Origin: Pirellulales bacterium
GTDB lineage: Bacteria; Planctomycetota; Planctomycetia; Pirellulales; Thermoguttaceae
NCBI GenBank assembly: GCA_030605745.1
Contig: JAUWHT010000272.1
Span: 1 to 9,456, forward strand
Direction of reading: 5' to 3'
DNA: 9,456 nt
Within the stretch, counting starts at the first letter, position 1; the number at the start of each line of letters is the position of its first letter. Both the position numbers and the translations under genes were made by a program. A model generated the notes under the pieces. The model made no database searches. It saw only the letters and a program-made list of their open reading frames with translations, and had not been told where the DNA came from. Positions 6,278-9,456 of the stretch are shown in pieces.

Positions 6278-7456
6278 TCAAACGGGTAACCGCTGCGCGC
6301 GCAACACCAGTCTGGCCATCTCGGGGGGACAGTTCAGGCGGACTGGCAATCTGCCGGAGACGCCGCGGGTGACGTGCATGATGGTGGGCGGGGCGTAGAA
6401 TATGCCCGAAGAATATTTCACCCCCACGCGGCTGGGTGTCAGGATTGCACCGATCAACGGAAAACGAATCTGACCACCGTGCGTGTGACCAGCCAACAGC
6501 AGGTCGGCATCGTGGGCCTGGGCCCAATCGAGTTGATCGGGGCTGTGCGAGAGGACAATTCGCAGGGGCCCGCCGCCGGGCGTGCGCTGTGGACAGCGGG
6601 TCATGTCGGCCGCCGGCGCCAGCCACGGCAGCTCATTGCCGGCCAGTACCACCGGCTCGCCCAGGATATCGATCTTCATCCAGCGGCCGCCCAGGTCTAC
6701 CAGCCCGCTGTCGGTTAATGCCTTGCGCAGCCGATCGGTATCGATGCGGATATCATGGTTGCCCAACACGAAGTACACGCCGTAGCGGCCGGAGAGCCGG
6801 CCCAGCGTGTCTGGGATCCAGTCGATGCAGTCGGAGTGGTCAACCAGGTCGCCGGTGATTGCCACCAAGTCGGGTTGGATTTCGTTGGCCCGGCGGACCA
6901 CTTCCTGGAAATACCCCTTGCCAACCCGGCCGGTGAAGTGGAAGTCTGAGAAGTGCACGATCGACAGCCCATCCAAGGCGGGCGCCAGCCGCGGCACGTC
7001 GATCATTCGTTCGGTCAGGTCCAACTGCAACGACTCGTTGCCCGGCAGGTGGACCAGGAAATGATGTGAGTGTTCCTCCGAAGCCGGTGCCGCGCGGTCC
7101 CGGGCCAGTTCGACGCTCCGGGTGCGCTGGAAGCGGAGCACGTGCGGGGGCCGCCGCAATACGCCCCGCCAGATCCACCACCCGATGCCCAACCCCGCAG
7201 CGACCCAGCAGGTCCCCAGGTAGAGCATCGCCGCACGGGGAACCGTCAGACCGTGGAAGCCGGCCAAGCTGCCCAACCCGGCCGGCAGCAGCCACCACCC
7301 AAACCACAACGGCACCAGCACCAGGCACGCAAGACAGAGCAGCGAAAGCAGGCAGTTTGCCCAGCGCGGTACCACCACGCCATGGATGCGGTTCAGCAGC
7401 GCCACCCATAGCAGCGCGTGGCCGAGCAGTGCCAACAGTAGCAGGGGGATGTGCAT
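6278..7456 (-). CDS. Membrane-anchored calcineurin-like metallophosphoesterase
   Basis: A 392-residue protein. About the first 100 residues are strongly hydrophobic, with roughly three membrane segments (near 3-22, 34-56 and 75-96), followed by a basic stretch. The rest is a complete dinuclear metallophosphoesterase domain: HFSDFH (D171, H173), TGDLVDH (D203), LGNHD (N233, H234), LSHSPD (H304) and AGHTHGGQ (H324, H326). All expected metal ligands and the catalytic His are present. The arrangement resembles the YkuE-like group of membrane-associated phosphoesterases; the substrate is not predictable, with phospholipid or nucleotide-linked substrates both possible. The catalytic domain's side of the membrane is not clear from sequence. 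The ATG at 7456 has no Shine-Dalgarno: a run of Cs on the minus strand and then the GGATGAA-type repeat occupy the leader, so the start is less certain than the domain. No downstream start would keep the first membrane segment. Confidence 0.87.
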   Translation of the reverse strand: MHIPLLLLALLGHALLWVALLNRIHGVVVPRWANCLLSLLCLACLVLVPLWFGWWLLPAGLGSLAGFHGLTVPRAAMLYLGTCWVAAGLGIGWWIWRGVLRRPPHVLRFQRTRSVELARDRAAPASEEHSHHFLVHLPGNESLQLDLTERMIDVPRLAPALDGLSIVHFSDFHFTGRVGKGYFQEVVRRANEIQPDLVAITGDLVDHSDCIDWIPDTLGRLSGRYGVYFVLGNHDIRIDTDRLRKALTDSGLVDLGGRWMKIDILGEPVVLAGNELPWLAPAADMTRCPQRTPGGGPLRIVLSHSPDQLDWAQAHDADLLLAGHTHGGQIRFPLIGAILTPSRVGVKYSSGIFYAPPTIMHVTRGVSGRLPVRLNCPPEMARLVLRAQRLPV

Positions 7457-7470
7457 GGGGGGGAGGGATA

Positions 7471-7576
7471 AAGGATGAAGGATGAAGGATGAAGGATGAA
7501 GGAGGAAGGAAGAAGGAGCGGTGGCAAACCCGCAAGCTTTTCGTCATTCATCCTTCATCCTTCATCCTTCATCCTT
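7471..7576. repeat. Inverted array of 7-bp GGATGAA units
   Basis: The left arm (7471-7500) is a 30-nt run of tandem AAGGATG-type heptamers; the right arm (7547-7576) is its perfect reverse complement. The 46-nt spacer has degenerate GGA-rich repeats and a HindIII-like AAGCTT. As RNA it could fold into a 30-bp stem. It sits between two minus-strand genes, forms the leader of the metallophosphoesterase gene and overlaps the last codons of the signalling gene. The 7-nt period means that all three frames are read in turn, giving a repeated peptide such as HPSSFIL or MKDEG, depending on strand. Confidence 0.88.
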
Positions 7577-9396
7577 CCCCCTTCCCCACCTATGATCTGC
7601 TCGACCGTAGTGAGAAGTTGGTCCAGGCGGAACGGCTTGTAGAGGACCGCTTGCAGGCCGGCCTGGCGGGCCTTGACGATCGAGTGGCCCGGATCGTGGC
7701 CGAAACCGGTCATCAGCACCAGCGGCACCGGGTCGATGATCTCTTGGAGCTTGAGCATGAACTCGTAGCCGGTCATGTCGGGCAGCCGGATGTCGGCGAT
7801 CAGCACGTCGTATCCGCCGTCGGTCACACCGCGGACCATGTAGATCGCCTCGGCGCCGTAGTGGGCCGTCTCGACCACGCAGCCGTAGCGTTCCAGCAGT
7901 GCGTGGGCGGCGCTGCGGACGCTCTCGTCGGCATCGGCCACCAGAATCCGCCGACCCCGCAAGGCGGGACGCTCCTCGATCTTTAGCGCCTGTGGATGGG
8001 CTTGGGCCGGGGCCATCTTCTGGCCGACGTTCTGGATCACCTGCTTGATGTCCCGCGCGTTGCGGAGGATGTGCTGCAGCCGCTGGACCACTTCCGGCTC
8101 GTGGCCAATGTATCGCTCCATCACGTTAACCGCCTCGTTGAGAATCTCGTCGACCGGCAGGGCCACGGCACTGTGGATCGCCTCGCAACTCTCGGCCGCG
8201 GTGCCGGCCTTCTCGGCCACGAGCAACTCCAGCGTGTTCAGGGCCATGGCCACGTCGCGACCGAAGATCTCCAGGAACTGCAAGTCGCTTTCGCTGAAGG
8301 CCCTCGGTTCCGGGCTCTCCACGTTGAAGGTGCCAATCACCTCGTCGTGCAAGACCAGCGGCACGGTCAGCGAACTTTTGGCGTCGCGGGCGCCTGCCAG
8401 GTAGAGCGGGTCCTCGGTAGTATCCTCGCAGAGGTAGCTCTTCCCGGTGGCCGCCACGAACCCGGTCACGCCGTTGTTTTGCGGCTGTGCATACATTTCC
8501 CGATCGGCCGCCTCCGGCTCCATGCCCTCCGAGAGCAGCGGCTCCAGCCGGTTGGTCTTCTGATCCAGCAGCCGGATCTCGACCACGTGGAAGTTCAGCA
8601 GGTCCTTCGTGTGATGGAGGATGTTGACCTTCAGCAGTTCGATCCGCTCGCTGACCGTCATTTGGAACAACTCGTCCGGCGTCAAGTCGGCCAGTTCTAT
8701 GCCGGCCTGGTGGATGGAGGCCAGCTTCTGCTGCTGCTGCATTTCGCCGGTGACGTCGCGGACGGTGACGATCAGGTGCCGCGGCGGGCTGCCCACCTCG
8801 CGGACAGGGGCCGCGTGAATGTGAAAGTAGCGATTGTCGGCGCCTCGCAAGGTGGACATGGTCCCCTGGGCGGTGGCCAGGGCGGTGTGGAACGGGCAGA
8901 AGTCGGGCCCCAGTATCTCCGGGCTGCCCAGCACCGTGTAGAAGTTCATACCCTCTACCGATTCCAGACCGCTCCACTCGCACAGCCGGCGGTTGCCCCA
9001 CTGGATCGTGTTCTCGCTGTCCAGCAGCACGACCCCGTCGGCCATCCCGTCGAGAATCTGCTCGTTCTGAAGCAGCCTGCCGATCTCGAGGGCTTCCTGG
9101 AGGTACTCGGAGGTCACGTAGACGGCCGCAAATCTCTCGCGACCCAACAAGGCCAAGGCTCGCATGGGGTTCTGAACCACTACCACCTGATGCGAGTCGA
9201 CCGCCTGGGACAACGTCTCCTCGACGTTCTCTCGTGAGTCGCAAACCAGCAGGATCTTGGGCTTCACCAACAAATTGATTCCCCGCCGTCTGCGGATCCA
9301 AGCTACCGGCGCCCCACTAAGTTCAAGTTTTGCACATTTTCGGGCTCGAAATGTAGCTGAAATGGTATCGGCCTCCAGGCCAATTTGGGATAGCAT
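7555..9396 (-). CDS. PAS-GAF-receiver signalling protein without kinase domain
   Basis: 613 residues from ATG 9396; numbering below counts three more from an upstream TTG at 9405. Order: a degenerate receiver-like segment (about 48-105, ILLVCDS kept but no phosphoacceptor Asp in VYVTSE); a PAS domain (about 113-222, GVVLLDSENTIQWGNRRL); a linker helix; a GAF domain (about 245-395, ending GTFNVESPEP...FGRDVAMALN); a helical segment (405-465); and a complete receiver (486-605) with D491, phosphoacceptor D538 in IADIRLPDMTG, T566 and K590. The helical segment looks like a decayed histidine-kinase dimerisation hairpin, and there is no ATPase or DNA-binding domain. It is probably a sensor/phosphorelay component working with kinases elsewhere. 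Conserved sequence begins only near residue 47, so starts at GTG 9267 or the adjacent TTGs (GGGGA 6 nt upstream of the first) are plausible. The C-terminal GRMKDEG is repeat-derived. Confidence 0.82.
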   Translation of the reverse strand: MLSQIGLEADTISATFRARKCAKLELSGAPVAWIRRRRGINLLVKPKILLVCDSRENVEETLSQAVDSHQVVVVQNPMRALALLGRERFAAVYVTSEYLQEALEIGRLLQNEQILDGMADGVVLLDSENTIQWGNRRLCEWSGLESVEGMNFYTVLGSPEILGPDFCPFHTALATAQGTMSTLRGADNRYFHIHAAPVREVGSPPRHLIVTVRDVTGEMQQQQKLASIHQAGIELADLTPDELFQMTVSERIELLKVNILHHTKDLLNFHVVEIRLLDQKTNRLEPLLSEGMEPEAADREMYAQPQNNGVTGFVAATGKSYLCEDTTEDPLYLAGARDAKSSLTVPLVLHDEVIGTFNVESPEPRAFSESDLQFLEIFGRDVAMALNTLELLVAEKAGTAAESCEAIHSAVALPVDEILNEAVNVMERYIGHEPEVVQRLQHILRNARDIKQVIQNVGQKMAPAQAHPQALKIEERPALRGRRILVADADESVRSAAHALLERYGCVVETAHYGAEAIYMVRGVTDGGYDVLIADIRLPDMTGYEFMLKLQEIIDPVPLVLMTGFGHDPGHSIVKARQAGLQAVLYKPFRLDQLLTTVEQIIGGEGGRMKDEG

Positions 9397-9429
9397 GTGA
9401 TTCAACCGTCACAAAACATTCCCGCAGGC

Positions 9430-9436
9430 AAGGAGG
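9430..9436 (+). promoter_or_regulatory. Consensus Shine-Dalgarno AAGGAGG
   Basis: AAGGAGG lies 7 nt before the plus-strand ATG at 9444. It is the strongest ribosome binding site in the window and the main evidence for a gene leaving the right edge. Confidence 0.8.
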
Positions 9437-9443
9437 CCGACCC

Positions 9444-9456
9444 ATGCAGCTTACTA
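9444..9456 (+). CDS. Partial CDS, 5' end only (MQLT...)
   Basis: An ATG preceded at 7 nt by AAGGAGG starts a frame that runs off the right edge after four codons (M-Q-L-T). It is divergent from the PAS-GAF-receiver gene, so the two probably share an intergenic control region. Nothing can be said about its product from four residues; the start itself is well supported. Confidence 0.7.

Noticed and set aside
7471..7576. CRISPR array
   Set aside because: Units are 7-bp contiguous tandem repeats in inverted orientation, without unique spacers.
7996..9237. Plus-strand 413-residue frame antisense to the signalling gene
   Set aside because: Rich in His, Leu, Gly and Val with no motif; the minus frame has clear PAS, GAF and receiver signatures.

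Overview
The window looks like a chromosomal segment from a planctomycete, probably Pirellulales-like. This rests on a small lysine-rich protein of the PVC-group 'small basic protein' type, high GC with long antisense shadow frames, a Tat-exported protein on a sugar-isomerase-like fold, and dense palindromic intergenic repeats. I could not run a database search, so the taxonomy and family names rest on motif recognition.

Layout, left to right. A minus-strand gene appears to start at 54 and run off the left edge. A repeat-rich intergenic region follows, then a plus-strand pair: a small basic protein (354-596) and, 3 nt later, a LarA-type nickel-pincer racemase homologue (600-1880). The racemase converges with a 11-nt gap on a minus-strand dihydrolipoyl dehydrogenase (1892-3319). 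Four more minus-strand genes follow: a ZnuA/TroA-fold substrate-binding protein (3444-4373), a Tat-signal FucI/AraA-fold protein (4544-5992), a membrane-anchored calcineurin-like metallophosphoesterase (6278-7456), and a PAS-GAF-receiver signalling protein (7555-9396). A plus-strand gene with a consensus Shine-Dalgarno begins at 9444 and leaves the window after four codons.

The intergenic gaps carry most of the unusual structure. Three sequence-distinct elements (245-301, 3352-3417; 4403-4487; 6083-6158) share one plan: a long inverted repeat in which the arms are themselves short hairpins. A fourth element (7471-7576) is a perfect 30-bp inverted repeat made of 7-bp GGATGAA-type tandem units. 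It has invaded the end of the signalling gene and supplies its stop codon.

The genes do not form one obvious pathway. LarA (2-hydroxyacid racemisation) and Lpd (2-oxoacid dehydrogenase E3) both touch carbon metabolism but lie in convergent units. I see no clear defence, CRISPR, phage or biosynthetic system. The best candidates for new biology are the substrate-binding protein, which lacks two of the usual metal-ligand histidines; the exported cysteine-rich isomerase-fold protein; and the nested-palindrome repeats.
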